Shown: positions 8,092-17,160, counted from the stretch's first letter. The stretch is DNA of 30,770 bases from Clostridiales bacterium (GCA_004557125.1 SFET01000024.1:1-30770); one strand, 5' to 3'. Made by a program: numbers and translations. The notes: generated by a model not told the origin, from the letters alone.

Positions 8092-9654
8092 TTACTTGCC
8101 GGCAGCCTGGAAGCGATCAAGGATACCCTGCTTGACCTGCACGTACTCATCAATGCCCAGCGCATTGAGCTGCTTGATGTACGCATCCCATTCTTCCTCA
8201 ACGCCGCCCGAGGTCATCCAGCGGGCTTCGGTGGTACGGACATAATCCATGATATCCTTGCCGCGGCTGGTCAGGTACTTGCTGTCCTCATCAATGACGT
8301 ATTGATAGAGCGCGTGCTGAGTGAGATAGGGCTTGAGCACTTCCTGCATATACACCCAGCGGCCGGCATCCTCGTCCATGATCTGGATATCCGTATTCCA
8401 CTGATCAGCGGAAATGGAGCAGGGAACGTGAACCGGGCAGTTGGCGTAACGGAATTCGGAGTAGCTCTGGCCTTCCGGCGTCGGAACGTAAACCAGCATG
8501 CCGTTTTCGTCATACTCCAGATTGGTGCCGATGCTGCCAAGGAACAGCTGAATGGAGTTGGTCTTTTCAAAATGCGCGTCGAGCCAACGCATGATAGCTT
8601 CTTCCTTGCCCTTGGCCTTGTAGGTCATGACAAACTGCGTGCCGCCCATGTTGTTGGGGTTCTCGGTCTGCATCCAGATGCGGTCGCCGCGCGGGCCTGC
8701 CATGGGCTCCATCTGCACATAATCGTCAAGGCGGTCAGCCGGAACGACGATGTTGGCGTCAAAGGCGATGAAGCAGCCAACGGTCACTTCCTCGCTGTGG
8801 AGCTTGGAATTGAGCAGCTTGCTGTCCTGCGTGGCGTAATCCTCAGCGCTGAAGAGGCCCTCGGTGAACATGCGGTTGAAGTACGCGATGGCTTCCTTAT
8901 AGTTTTCCGTACGCGGCACGAAGACGACTTCATCGCCTACGACGGTGATGCCGTCGCATTTGAGGCCGTAGTCCAGGTTGTAGCCATAGCCGAACATGCC
9001 GAACAGGTTGCCAAAGCTGTAGCTGAGCTCCATGTTGCTGAAGGCAAAGGGCAATTCATCCGCCTGACCGTTGCCGTTGGGATCCTGCTCCTTGAAGGCC
9101 TTCAGAACCTGATAGAAGGATTCATAGTCGGTCGGCACCTCCAGGCCGAGCTTGTCCAGCCAGGGCTTGTAGATGTACATCTGGCCGGCCAGCGTGTTGG
9201 CTTCGCGCTCAGCTGCGCGGGAGATGGAATAGATCTTTCCGTCAGCCGGGTTGGTGCACAGCGCCTTGAAGGTGGGATTGGCCTCCATCACCGCCTTCAG
9301 GTTCGGGCAGTACTGATCGATCAGATCCGTCATATCCAGGAACATGCCCTGCGGGCCGTACTTGGCGACGTCGGTGGCATTGACTGCGTTCATGTAAAAG
9401 ACGTCGGGCAGATCACCGCTGTTGATGATCAGGTTCTTCTTTTCAGACCAGGTGGCGTTGGAATAGATCTGCCAATCGATATCCACATTGGCTTCTTCTT
9501 CCAGCTTCTGCATGATCTCCATGTTGTTTGGATCACCATGCCAGTCGTTCTTGAGGAAGGTGACGCTGAAGGAAACCGGTTCATCCGCCGAAGCGCTCAG
9601 GGATATGCCGAGAATCATCAACAGCACCAGTACCAGGGACAGAGACTTTTTCAT
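8092..9654 (-). CDS. Large extracellular solute-binding protein, LplA/YtcQ-like
   Basis: Binding protein of 520 residues for the LplB/LplC-type permeases encoded upstream. That length is usual for oligosaccharide SBPs of the LplA/YtcQ group, longer than simple sugar SBPs. The signal peptide MKKSLSLVLVLLMILGISLSA ends SASA-D and has no lipobox cysteine, although many relatives are lipoproteins. Family traits seen: an early FLKNDWHGD strand, the calcium-loop-like DPNGNGQADELP near residue 180, and YEVRT-like ends (DYVRTTEARW). The start at 9654 follows AAAAGGAGGAATCCAA. It is the last gene of the sulfatase-lplB-lplC-SBP operon, 39 bp after the lplC-like gene, and carries a 3' hairpin. A sulfated oligosaccharide ligand is inferred only from the neighbouring sulfatase. 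Confidence 0.92.
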   Translation of the reverse strand: MKKSLSLVLVLLMILGISLSASADEPVSFSVTFLKNDWHGDPNNMEIMQKLEEEANVDIDWQIYSNATWSEKKNLIINSGDLPDVFYMNAVNATDVAKYGPQGMFLDMTDLIDQYCPNLKAVMEANPTFKALCTNPADGKIYSISRAAEREANTLAGQMYIYKPWLDKLGLEVPTDYESFYQVLKAFKEQDPNGNGQADELPFAFSNMELSYSFGNLFGMFGYGYNLDYGLKCDGITVVGDEVVFVPRTENYKEAIAYFNRMFTEGLFSAEDYATQDSKLLNSKLHSEEVTVGCFIAFDANIVVPADRLDDYVQMEPMAGPRGDRIWMQTENPNNMGGTQFVMTYKAKGKEEAIMRWLDAHFEKTNSIQLFLGSIGTNLEYDENGMLVYVPTPEGQSYSEFRYANCPVHVPCSISADQWNTDIQIMDEDAGRWVYMQEVLKPYLTQHALYQYVIDEDSKYLTSRGKDIMDYVRTTEARWMTSGGVEEEWDAYIKQLNALGIDEYVQVKQGILDRFQAAGK

Positions 9655-9693
9655 TTGGATTCCTCCTTTTCTATTTCTGATAAGGCCTTATTC

Positions 9694-10578
9694 TCAGCCT
9701 TTAACAGCACCAAGCATCACGCCGCTGACAAAGTGTTTTTGAATGAAGGGATAGAGACAGAGCATCGGAATGCTGGCAATGACAACCGCGCCGTATTTGA
9801 TGAGCTCGGTTGCTTTCTGCTGCTCGGCGACAGCCGTGGCATCGTCCAGCAGCGCCATGGCCTGACTTTGCACCAGGATGTTTCTGAGCACCAGCTGCAG
9901 GGGGAATTTCGATTCCGTATTCATGTACATCAGGGCGTCCATAAAGCCGTTCCACATTTTGGTGGTGTAGAAGAGCACCATGACAGCGATGATGGACTTG
10001 GACAGCGGAAGAACGATTGAGATAAAGAATTGCGTATAGGAGCAGCCGTCCAGCAGCGCCGCTTCATGCAGCTCGTTGGGGATGGAATTGATGTAGAAGG
10101 AACGGGCAACAACGAGGTTGTAGGTCACAATCGCCGTTGGGAAAATCAGACTGAACATGCTGTCCAGAAGCCCGAGCTGCTTCACCACCAGGTAGGTTGG
10201 AATCGTTCCGCCGTAGAAGTACATGGTGAACACGAAGAGCTTGGTGATGATGCCGACGCCCGGCAGCTCACGCCGGGAAAGCGCAAAGGCAGTCGGAATC
10301 GTGAGCAGGAGGCTGATGGAAACGCCGAGCACCGAGTACAGGATGGAGTTGCCATAGCTGCGGAAAATCGTATCGTTGGAGAAAATGCGCTCGTATCCCA
10401 GCGAAGTGAAGTCCTTGAACCAGAAAATGACTTCGCCCCGCATGACCGCGTTGGGATCGCTGACAGAGGCAATGCACATGAAGAAAATGGGATAGGCGAC
10501 AATCAGAGAGAACAGCAGCAGGAGCCCATAGGTAATCAGCATAAAGATGCGGTCCGTGGTGGATTGACGGATTTTCAT
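9694..10578 (-). CDS. LplC/YtcP-like carbohydrate ABC permease
   Basis: Inner-membrane permease of 294 residues with about six helices, CUT1 family, LplC/YtcP branch. It contains the EAA loop ELHEAALLDGCSYTQFFISIVLPL and the branch-typical end FIQKHFVSGVMLGAVKG. The start at 10578 has AAAGGAG eight bases upstream and is preferred over an ATG 21 bp earlier that would leave the ribosome site inside the gene. It lies 20 bp after the lplB-like gene. With that partner it should form the channel for the ligand of the SBP at 8092-9654. The ATPase is not encoded here. Confidence 0.93.
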   Translation of the reverse strand: MKIRQSTTDRIFMLITYGLLLLFSLIVAYPIFFMCIASVSDPNAVMRGEVIFWFKDFTSLGYERIFSNDTIFRSYGNSILYSVLGVSISLLLTIPTAFALSRRELPGVGIITKLFVFTMYFYGGTIPTYLVVKQLGLLDSMFSLIFPTAIVTYNLVVARSFYINSIPNELHEAALLDGCSYTQFFISIVLPLSKSIIAVMVLFYTTKMWNGFMDALMYMNTESKFPLQLVLRNILVQSQAMALLDDATAVAEQQKATELIKYGAVVIASIPMLCLYPFIQKHFVSGVMLGAVKG

Positions 10579-10598
10579 GACGGCCACTCCTTTCTTCA

Positions 10599-11522
10599 TT
10601 ACCAGAGGCTTGTGCCGGTTGTGCGTTTGGCGGTGATGTTAAAGAAGAGCAAGAGCATGAAATTCACGCCGGATTCCATCAGACCGACCGCCGTGGCATA
10701 GCTGAAATCACCCTCGAGCAGGCCGCGCTTGTAGGAGAAGGTGGACAGCACCTCGGACACGGTTTGGTTCAGAGAGTTCTGCATCAGATAGATCTTGTCA
10801 AAGCCTACCGTAAACAGGCGGCCGACCTGCAGAAGGAACATGGTGATGATCGTAGGCATGATGGAAGGCAGATCGATATAGCGAATCCGCTGGAGGCGGT
10901 TGGCGCCGTCAATCAGTGCGGATTCGTGCAGCTCAGGGCTGACTGCGGCCAGCGCGGCCAGGTAAACGACGGCATTCCATCCGGAATTCTGCCACACCTC
11001 GCTGCCCACGAACATGGCCAGGAATGTATCGGTCCGTCCCATGAAGAAGATCGGCTCGCCGCCGAGGTTCCTGATGATGGCATTGACGACGCCGGAGCTC
11101 GGGGAGAAGATCGTGTACATCATGCCCACCAGCACGACGCTGGAGATGAAGTAGGGCGCGTAGGTGATCATCTGCGTAGTCTTCTTAAAGGGCGTGCACT
11201 GAACCTGCTGCAGCAGAAGCGCCAGGAGAATGGGCGCCGGGAACCCGATGCACAGCGAGGTCAGATTGATTCTGAGCGTGTTGCCCAGCACCATCCTCCA
11301 GTGCGGTGAAGTAAAGAAGCGCCTGAAATTCTCCAGTCCGACAAAGGGGCTGGCATCAAATCCCAGAAACGGAGAATAATCCAGGAAGGCCATCTTCAGG
11401 CCGTAAATCGGCCAGAATTTAAACAGAATATAGAACACGAATGCCGGCAGCAGGAATAGATACAGTTCCCATGTCCTTCTCACCCGTTTCGTGAGAGAAG
11501 GTCGTAAAGAGCTCCTTTTCAT
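10599..11522 (-). CDS. LplB/YteP-like carbohydrate ABC permease
   Basis: Inner-membrane permease of 307 residues. A basic N-terminus (RPSLTKRVRRTWELYLFL) precedes the first helix with the LplB-branch signature LLPAFVFYILFKFWPIYGLKMAF. The EAA loop is ELHESALIDGANRLQRIRYIDLP, and the end (GLMESGVNFMLLLFFNITAKR) is typical of the branch. The start ATG overlaps the sulfatase stop as ATGA, and the ribosome site GGAGGAGGAACGC lies inside the sulfatase gene. This ties transport and desulfation together by translational coupling. Confidence 0.93.
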   Translation of the reverse strand: MKRSSLRPSLTKRVRRTWELYLFLLPAFVFYILFKFWPIYGLKMAFLDYSPFLGFDASPFVGLENFRRFFTSPHWRMVLGNTLRINLTSLCIGFPAPILLALLLQQVQCTPFKKTTQMITYAPYFISSVVLVGMMYTIFSPSSGVVNAIIRNLGGEPIFFMGRTDTFLAMFVGSEVWQNSGWNAVVYLAALAAVSPELHESALIDGANRLQRIRYIDLPSIMPTIITMFLLQVGRLFTVGFDKIYLMQNSLNQTVSEVLSTFSYKRGLLEGDFSYATAVGLMESGVNFMLLLFFNITAKRTTGTSLW

Positions 11523-13033
11523 GTGCGTTCCTCCTCCAGCAGAATACCGGGTCCGTAGGGCATGTGCGCGATCATGATATAGGGGTTAATGTACGTGTCC
11601 TGCGTTTGGCGTGCAAAACGCCACAGCTCGCGCACCATTTGCCGGATGACATCCCTGTATCGACTGTCAGAAGCCAGATTATGCAGCTCGCCGGGATCAT
11701 TTTTCAGATCGTACAGCTCGTCATAGCCGAATCCGTTGAATACATACTTCCAATTCTCGTTGAAAACGGAGCGCTGAATGCCGTAGAGCTCGTTGCCGTT
11801 GCTCTGCGTGAAACGGTATTCCCGCCTTGCGGGAAGCTGACCGCCCAGAACGTAGGGAACAAGGCTCACGCCTGTCATCGGCCGGTCAACCTGTATGCCG
11901 GCAAGCTCCAAGATGGTGGGGGCGGCGTCTGCAAGCAGAGCGGGTACGTCGCTGACCTCGTTGTGCTTGCCGCCCGGGATGCGCAGCAGGAAGGGAATCC
12001 GATAGGCCTCCATGAAGCAGGGCAGGCCTTTGGTCCATAAACCGTGGGCGCCGACATAATCGCCGTGATCGGAGGTGTAGAGAATGATGCTGTCCTCGTA
12101 GAGGCCGGCCTTTTTGAGAGCGGAAATCATGCGGCCAAACAGATAGTCCTCATACGTACAGAACGCCAGAAAATGCCGGACCGCTTCCCTGTGCTCCTGA
12201 TCCGTCAGCTGCGCAAAACGGTCGCGTGTTTTGCGGTACAGCTCAGGCTTGTCCATCATGTCGTCATGGTAGTTGTCGGGCAGCTCGATCTCCGCAATGT
12301 CATACATGTCGAGAAAGCGCTGCGGCACAAAATAGGGATCATGTGGGCCAAGCGGGCCGACATAATAGCACCAGGGGTCCTCAACGCCGGGAAGAACCTC
12401 CCCGATATGCTTTTCCGCGGCACGGACAACCTGTTCATCGTCAAAAGGCGTTTCGCTGGTTCCGTATAGAGCATAGCGCGGATAGCCGGGACGAACGATT
12501 TCGCCTTCGCCGCGGGGCGTGTCCTCTGTGCAGAGGGGGCGCTCATAGTACGCCCACTCGCTGCAGTCCGGGATGCGCGCTTCGGCGGCAGACTGGATGC
12601 CGGTATAGGTCTGCTTGTGATAGACGGTTTCAAAGCCGCGGGATTCAGGGCCTTCCTCATTGGAGAGATGCCATTTCCCGGAGAAGAACAGGCGGTAACC
12701 CGCATCCCTGAGGTCCTCGCTGAACAGGCGGACATTGGCCGCCAAACCGCGGGACAGCGTGTTGCCGACCATGACATTGTTCCATACGCCGTGCTGAGAC
12801 GGATACAGCCCGGAGAAAAAAGTCGCTCTGGACGGGCAGCAGTGCGGCGAGGGGCAGGTCATATTGGTAAAGGCAACGGCCTCCTGCATAAACATATCCA
12901 AATTGGGGGTAAGACACTTATGGAAAGGCGGAGCCATATCAACACGCTGGTGATCCGTCATGAAGATGAAGATATTCTTCTTTTTGTGCATTTCGTTGGG
13001 CAAAGCATCCACTCTCCCTTTCATAATATCCAT
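11519..13033 (-). CDS. Cytosolic Cys-type sulfatase (S1 alkaline-phosphatase-like fold)
   Basis: Sulfate ester hydrolase of about 504 residues, within the usual size range. The maturation motif is C65-C-P-S-R69 (SPHCCPSRATFFSG); C65 is the position converted to formylglycine. Other signatures are the N-terminal metal site FMTDHQR, GKWHLS, and SDHGDYVGAHG with the second metal-binding Asp-His. No signal peptide is present, so it acts in the cytosol, where the maturase also works. It is first in an operon with an oligosaccharide ABC transporter, suggesting sulfated sugars are imported whole and then desulfated. The ATG at 13033 has AGGAATTCTGT upstream. Internal ATGs at 13024 and 12991 are possible, and the conserved domain begins only after the latter. 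The exact substrate is unknown. Confidence 0.93.
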   Translation of the reverse strand: MDIMKGRVDALPNEMHKKKNIFIFMTDHQRVDMAPPFHKCLTPNLDMFMQEAVAFTNMTCPSPHCCPSRATFFSGLYPSQHGVWNNVMVGNTLSRGLAANVRLFSEDLRDAGYRLFFSGKWHLSNEEGPESRGFETVYHKQTYTGIQSAAEARIPDCSEWAYYERPLCTEDTPRGEGEIVRPGYPRYALYGTSETPFDDEQVVRAAEKHIGEVLPGVEDPWCYYVGPLGPHDPYFVPQRFLDMYDIAEIELPDNYHDDMMDKPELYRKTRDRFAQLTDQEHREAVRHFLAFCTYEDYLFGRMISALKKAGLYEDSIILYTSDHGDYVGAHGLWTKGLPCFMEAYRIPFLLRIPGGKHNEVSDVPALLADAAPTILELAGIQVDRPMTGVSLVPYVLGGQLPARREYRFTQSNGNELYGIQRSVFNENWKYVFNGFGYDELYDLKNDPGELHNLASDSRYRDVIRQMVRELWRFARQTQDTYINPYIMIAHMPYGPGILLEEERT

Positions 13034-13059
13034 ACAGAATTCCTGTTTTGAAACGCAAG

Positions 13060-13123
13060 CCGAATCTCTTATCTAGAATATATATAATTCGGATTGCAAT
13101 TTCCATTGCAGTAGTGGTAAAAT
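13060..13123. promoter_or_regulatory. Divergent promoter region between sulfatase and AraC regulator
   Basis: For the plus-strand regulator a TTGCAA (13094-13099), an 18-bp spacer and TAAAAT (13118-13123) form a plausible promoter. For the minus-strand sulfatase the AT-rich stretch 13077-13090 offers a TATATT -10 (13082-13077) with a weak TGGAAA -35. Two possible binding sites are visible: inverted CCGAAT/ATTCGG arms (13060-13065 and 13087-13092), and a direct repeat of ATTGCA (13093-13098 and 13105-13110) spaced 12 bp, as AraC-family sites often are. Assignments are tentative. Confidence 0.45.
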
Positions 13124-13160
13124 ACATGTAAGATTTGGTATTTATGTGGAAGGTGATCGC

Positions 13161-14042
13161 GTGGATACGGTTGACATGCTGCTGAAAGGGCATCCCCATA
13201 CGATAGAATGCTTTCGCTTTGCGACAACGGATGCTGCCCAAAGCCAGATCAGTGCAGGCATCAAATACAAGACAGAGGCAAATAATCGTGAGCGGGTGCG
13301 GTTCACGTATTACAGCGGCGTGCTGGTCCTGAAGGGGCATGGAGCATACACGACTGCGGAAGGGACAACCTATCGCCTCGGTCCCGGTGATTTTTTCCAA
13401 CGGCTTCCCATGCAGGTGCACAGCACGATGGTCGATCCGCACGAGCAATGGGTGGAGCTGTTTCTGGATCTGCCTGCCGCGCTGTTTTCGGCGTTGGCAC
13501 TATGCAATGTGACGGACAACTGCAGGCATGTCCTGCATCCGGGGATTGATATCGATTGGGTGAAGCGCGGGATCATGCTGATCGATGAGCTGGAAACCTG
13601 CGAACCGCTCCGGCTCCCGTCCATTCAGGCGCGCATTGTGATCCTGCTGGAGCAGCTGCTTTCCATGGACCGCATATGCAGCGTGACAGATCAGGAAAAG
13701 AGGCTGGAAACCGCACGGGATTTGCTCTCAGGAACGGGTCAGTTTCAGAGCGCGGAGGCGGTTGCCGAATACATCAACATGGGCTATGAGAACTTTCGCA
13801 AGCTGTTTAAGCAGCGCTACGGCATTTCGCCCAATAAATACCGCATCTCACAGAGAATCTTCCGGGCCCAGGATTTGCTCCTGGCCACAGGATCTGTTCG
13901 CGCCACGGCCCGCATGCTCGGGTATTGCGACGAGTTTGCCTTTTCAAAGCAGTTTAAGCAGCATACAAGCATCAGCCCGCTTGAATACATTCATATGAAC
14001 GGCAATCATGTGCGCAGCAAGGAAGGGGAAATCATCGATTGA
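13161..14042 (+). CDS. AraC-family regulator with cupin-like sensor domain
   Basis: Transcription regulator of about 293 residues. The N-terminal half is a cupin-like ligand domain (LVLKGHGAYTTAEGTTYRLG, then GDFFQRLPMQVHS). The C-terminal 100 residues are the AraC double helix-turn-helix (MGYENFRKLFKQRYGISPNK; ATARMLGYCDEFAFSKQFKQ). The GTG at 13161 sits 5 nt after GGAAGGTGA and is preferred to a GTG at 13146. It is divergent from the sulfatase-ABC operon with only 127 bp between starts, so it most likely activates that operon in response to a breakdown product of the sulfated glycan (inference). Confidence 0.9.
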   Translation: MDTVDMLLKGHPHTIECFRFATTDAAQSQISAGIKYKTEANNRERVRFTYYSGVLVLKGHGAYTTAEGTTYRLGPGDFFQRLPMQVHSTMVDPHEQWVELFLDLPAALFSALALCNVTDNCRHVLHPGIDIDWVKRGIMLIDELETCEPLRLPSIQARIVILLEQLLSMDRICSVTDQEKRLETARDLLSGTGQFQSAEAVAEYINMGYENFRKLFKQRYGISPNKYRISQRIFRAQDLLLATGSVRATARMLGYCDEFAFSKQFKQHTSISPLEYIHMNGNHVRSKEGEIID

Positions 14043-14186
14043 CAGGCCTGCCGGCGGCGGCGTCCCTGCAAAGGGCTGCAAAACGCAAGGTACAGTGTCC
14101 GATACCGATGCCTTGCAGAAGGATTGGCATAACATAGGCGCTGCTTGAAGACGCTGTCCCGAATCCGCATCTCGCATTGCTTCAGG

Positions 14187-14221
14187 AGGCATTCGGGTTT
14201 TCATGGTCTGAATGCCTTTTA
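14187..14221 (+). terminator. Intrinsic terminator of the AraC regulator gene
   Basis: An 8-bp perfect stem, AGGCATTC (14187-14194) with GAATGCCT (14210-14217), is followed by TTTT on the plus strand. G-U and G-C pairs can extend it inward. It lies 145 bp after the regulator stop. The stretch 14043-14186 holds no other gene or clear signal. Confidence 0.6.
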
Positions 14222-14225
14222 TACA

Positions 14226-14257
14226 AAAACGGAGTTGTCTCTTCGTGAGGCAACCCC
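14226..14257 (-). terminator. Intrinsic terminator of the tct-sulfatase operon
   Basis: On the minus strand, GGGGTTGCCTC, a 5-nt loop and GAGACAACTCC form an 11-position stem with one G-U pair and one mismatch, followed by GTTTTTG. It lies about 40 nt after the stop of the sulfatase at 14298. It sits back to back with the plus-strand terminator at 14187-14221, sealing the convergent ends. Confidence 0.65.
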
Positions 14258-14297
14258 TTATTTATTGCTGCACGCTGAAGAGAACTCCCGTCTTCGC

Positions 14298-15659
14298 TCA
14301 GTTCGTGATGGTCGGAACCGCGCCCTCAGCGCGCTTGATCCAATTCAGCAGATGATCACGCAGCATTGCCTTTGCCTCAGCATATGCCGGATCAGCGACG
14401 ACATTGTTCAGCTGAACGGGATCAGCCTTTAGATCGTACAGGTAGTCGTCTGCATACACATCGGCAGCCGCAGCCGCGCCGCCGTTCACACCCGGAGCAT
14501 ACACGGCATAGAGGAATTCCGGCGTGCGGATGCAGCGGCCGCAGCGGCTCTCGCTGATCTGGGCAAAGGCCTCGTTGATGCGGTCCGGCGTGTTTCCCTC
14601 GACGACATCGATGAGATTTTCCCCGATCATGGCATCCCCTACGTTCACGCCGGCCAGCGCAAGAATCGTCTTGGGCAGGCTGGCGGTGGAGACGATCTGC
14701 TTCTCGACCCTGCCGCCCTTGAACGGGCCGCCCGCGATGACCAGCGGCACACGCAGCGCGGCGTCGTGGCCGGAGCGCTTGTAATCGTCATAGCCGTTGA
14801 GATGGCCATCACGGTTGCGGGTTCTGAAGTGGGAGCCATGATCCGCGCCAAAGATGATGACTGTATTCTCGTACAGTCCCTCTTGCTTCAGGCGATCGAT
14901 GAGCCTGCCCAGGTTTTTATCCAACGACGCGCATGCGCCCAGGTAATCCGGGTACTCCTCCCTGTAATCGCCGCCCAGCGCAGCCAGATCCGCCGGCGCC
15001 TCGTAATTAGCGTACTTCTCCTTGGAACCAGCCGGGCCCTCGTAATGCTTATGGTCATTCTGATGATGCGGCTCGATGTGTGAGATCGTCATGAAGAACG
15101 GCTTCTGCCTGTCATACTGATCGAAGAAATCCAGCGCCAGATCGGTGATGCAATCTGCCCGGTAGCCCTTGAAGTCGATGCGGTTGTTGTTCTCATCAAA
15201 CACATAGCCGTCATAGCCGTGGGAGGTAAACTCCAGCACATCCGCAGCGCGCCAGAAGCCGGTGTAGCCGCCGCGCAGCTCCTTCGGGATCGCGGTGATC
15301 GTATGATCGATCGTCGGCTTCTTTTCCAGCTCGCCGTCGCTGGCCAGGTGCCACTTGCCGATGTAGGCGGTCTCATAGCCCGCCTCCTCCATATAGCTGC
15401 CCAGTGTCTTGACGTTTGCCGGAAGCATCACATTGTTGCGGAAGCAGCCCGTCTCGGTGGGATACTTGCCTGTCTGAAACAGGGCGCGGCACGGGCCGCA
15501 CACCGGCTGCGGGGAGAATGCCCATTCAAACCTCACGCCCTCGCCGGCAAGCTGATCCAGGCGCGGGGTGATATCCAGCTTCTGACCGTAGCAGCCGCAG
15601 GTATCCGCACGCTGCTGATCAGTAAAATAAAAGATGATATTTGGACGATAATCAGCCAT
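14298..15659 (-). CDS. Cytosolic Cys-type sulfatase in the tct operon
   Basis: Sulfate ester hydrolase of 453 residues. The maturation motif is C54-G-P-C-R58 (QPVCGPCRALFQTGKYP), with C54 as the formylglycine precursor. Other signatures are the metal site YFTDQQRADTCGCYG near the N-terminus, IGKWHLAS, and GADHGSHF. There is no signal peptide. The ATG at 15659 lies 7-8 nt after a GGAAGG-type site and 36 bp inside the longest open frame. It overlaps the tctA stop by 8 bp, so it is translationally coupled to the transporter. This suggests the TctABC system imports a sulfated compound (or a mixture containing one) that this enzyme desulfates. It differs from the sulfatase at 11519, so the substrates probably differ. 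Confidence 0.93.
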   Translation of the reverse strand: MADYRPNIIFYFTDQQRADTCGCYGQKLDITPRLDQLAGEGVRFEWAFSPQPVCGPCRALFQTGKYPTETGCFRNNVMLPANVKTLGSYMEEAGYETAYIGKWHLASDGELEKKPTIDHTITAIPKELRGGYTGFWRAADVLEFTSHGYDGYVFDENNNRIDFKGYRADCITDLALDFFDQYDRQKPFFMTISHIEPHHQNDHKHYEGPAGSKEKYANYEAPADLAALGGDYREEYPDYLGACASLDKNLGRLIDRLKQEGLYENTVIIFGADHGSHFRTRNRDGHLNGYDDYKRSGHDAALRVPLVIAGGPFKGGRVEKQIVSTASLPKTILALAGVNVGDAMIGENLIDVVEGNTPDRINEAFAQISESRCGRCIRTPEFLYAVYAPGVNGGAAAAADVYADDYLYDLKADPVQLNNVVADPAYAEAKAMLRDHLLNWIKRAEGAVPTITN

Positions 15660-17145
15660 TTGCTTTTTTCCTTCCTTTAATCTTCTTGAGGACAACAGAG
15701 CCGATGACCAGCGCGGTCAGGGCCAGGAAAGCGATGCAGAAGGGACTGGACACGAAGATGGAATAGCTGCCGCGGGACACCATCAGCGCGCGACGGAAGT
15801 TTGTCTCCGTCATCCTGCCCAGCACAAGGCCGAGCAGAATCGGCACAGCCGGGAAATTGATCTTTCGAAGCAGCCAGGCAATCGCGCAGAAGACCAGTGT
15901 GACGATGACGTCAAAGTAGCTCTTGTTGACAGAGAACGCGCCCGCAAAGCAGAACATGACGATGATCGGCGTGAGAATCTCCTGCGGAATGGAGACCACC
16001 TTGGCAAAGAGGTTGGTCAGGAACCGGCCCTGAATAAACATGAACACGTTCACCAGGATGAGCCCCAGCATGATCGCATACATGATATCGCCCTGCTCCG
16101 TGAACAGGGAGAGCCCCGGATTCAGGCCGTTGATCATCAGCGCAGAGAGCATGATCGCCACACAGCCGTCGCCCGGGATACCCAGCGTCAGCAGCGGAAT
16201 CAGCGTCGCACCGGTGACGGCATTGTTCGCGGACTCGGCAGCAGCGATGCCTTCGACAGAGCCCTTGCCAAATTCCTCCGGGTGCCGGGACATGGAACGC
16301 GCACGGTCATAGCTGAACCAGGACGCCATGGAGGCGCCGGTTCCCGGAATGATGCCGATGATGGTACCGATGATGGAAGAAACCAGCATCGGGCGCACCA
16401 TGCGCTTTTTTTCTTCCTTTGTGATGTCCTGACCGTCCTTGAGGCGGGAGGTATCCATCACCAGGCGCCCCTCCAGCTGCTCAGCCTTGGTCAGCACCTG
16501 AACCAGCGCAAACAGGCCAATCAGGCAGATCGCCAGATCAAGCCCCAGATACAGACGCTCCACACCGAAGGTGAGGCGGGCGCGGCTGGTCATCGGATCA
16601 GCGCCGATGCAGGAAACCAGCAGGCCGATACAGGCCGCCATGATTCCCTTGCACAGGCTGTCGCCTGAGATGCCTGCGATGATGGTCAGGCCGAACACGC
16701 AGACCAGAAAATACTCCGCCGTGCCCAGCATCGCGGCGACCCTGGCGACCTGCGGCGCGAGGAACAGCAGCATCAGTGCGGAGAAAATGCCGCCAAAGGT
16801 GGAAGCATACAGCGCGATCTTGAGCGCCGCCTTGGTTCGGCCCTGCTGATTGAGCGGATAGCCGTCGAGCATGGTCGTCGCAGCGTGAGGGGTGCCCGGG
16901 GTGTTGATCAGAATCGCGCTGACGCTGCCGCCGTAGCCGCCTGCACAGTAGATGCCCAGCAGGAACATCATGCCCGGAATCGCCGTCATCTGATAGGTAA
17001 ACGGCAGGAAGAGGATGATGCACAGGATGACGGTAAGCCCCGGAATCGCAGCAAAGACGCTGCCGATGAATACACCCAGATTGATCCAGAGCAGGTTCTG
17101 GATGTTCAGCAGGTTCTGCAGCGCAGGAACGATGAATTCAAGCAT
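15652..17145 (-). CDS. tctA: Tripartite tricarboxylate transporter large membrane subunit TctA
   Basis: Large permease subunit, 497 residues with about 10-12 helices, the normal size. Family signatures: the N-terminal GVFIGSVFAAIPGLTVILCI, the repeat of this motif (ISSIIGTIIGIIPGTGASMA), and TLGIPGDGCVAIMLSALMI. TTT systems import carboxylates such as citrate, tartrate, aromatic acids or short polyols using ion gradients. The start at 17145 has GGGAGGGGAAAGCC upstream. It follows tctB by 15 bp and overlaps the sulfatase start by 8 bp. Confidence 0.95.
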   Translation of the reverse strand: MLEFIVPALQNLLNIQNLLWINLGVFIGSVFAAIPGLTVILCIILFLPFTYQMTAIPGMMFLLGIYCAGGYGGSVSAILINTPGTPHAATTMLDGYPLNQQGRTKAALKIALYASTFGGIFSALMLLFLAPQVARVAAMLGTAEYFLVCVFGLTIIAGISGDSLCKGIMAACIGLLVSCIGADPMTSRARLTFGVERLYLGLDLAICLIGLFALVQVLTKAEQLEGRLVMDTSRLKDGQDITKEEKKRMVRPMLVSSIIGTIIGIIPGTGASMASWFSYDRARSMSRHPEEFGKGSVEGIAAAESANNAVTGATLIPLLTLGIPGDGCVAIMLSALMINGLNPGLSLFTEQGDIMYAIMLGLILVNVFMFIQGRFLTNLFAKVVSIPQEILTPIIVMFCFAGAFSVNKSYFDVIVTLVFCAIAWLLRKINFPAVPILLGLVLGRMTETNFRRALMVSRGSYSIFVSSPFCIAFLALTALVIGSVVLKKIKGRKKANG

Positions 17146-17160
17146 GGCTTTCCCCTCCCG

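Noticed and set aside
9680..9691. 12-bp palindrome ATAAGGCCTTAT between the lplC-like and SBP genes
   Set aside because: A perfect palindrome with no loop makes a poor hairpin and it lies inside an operon; noted but no function assigned.
8089..10020. Plus-strand open frame of 643 codons
   Set aside because: It covers the minus-strand SBP and permease, which have signal peptide, family motifs and ribosome sites; the plus frame has none.
12939..13448. Minus-strand frame of 169 codons across the divergent promoter region
   Set aside because: It overlaps both the sulfatase start and the AraC gene in other frames and has no ribosome site; it would cover the likely promoters.
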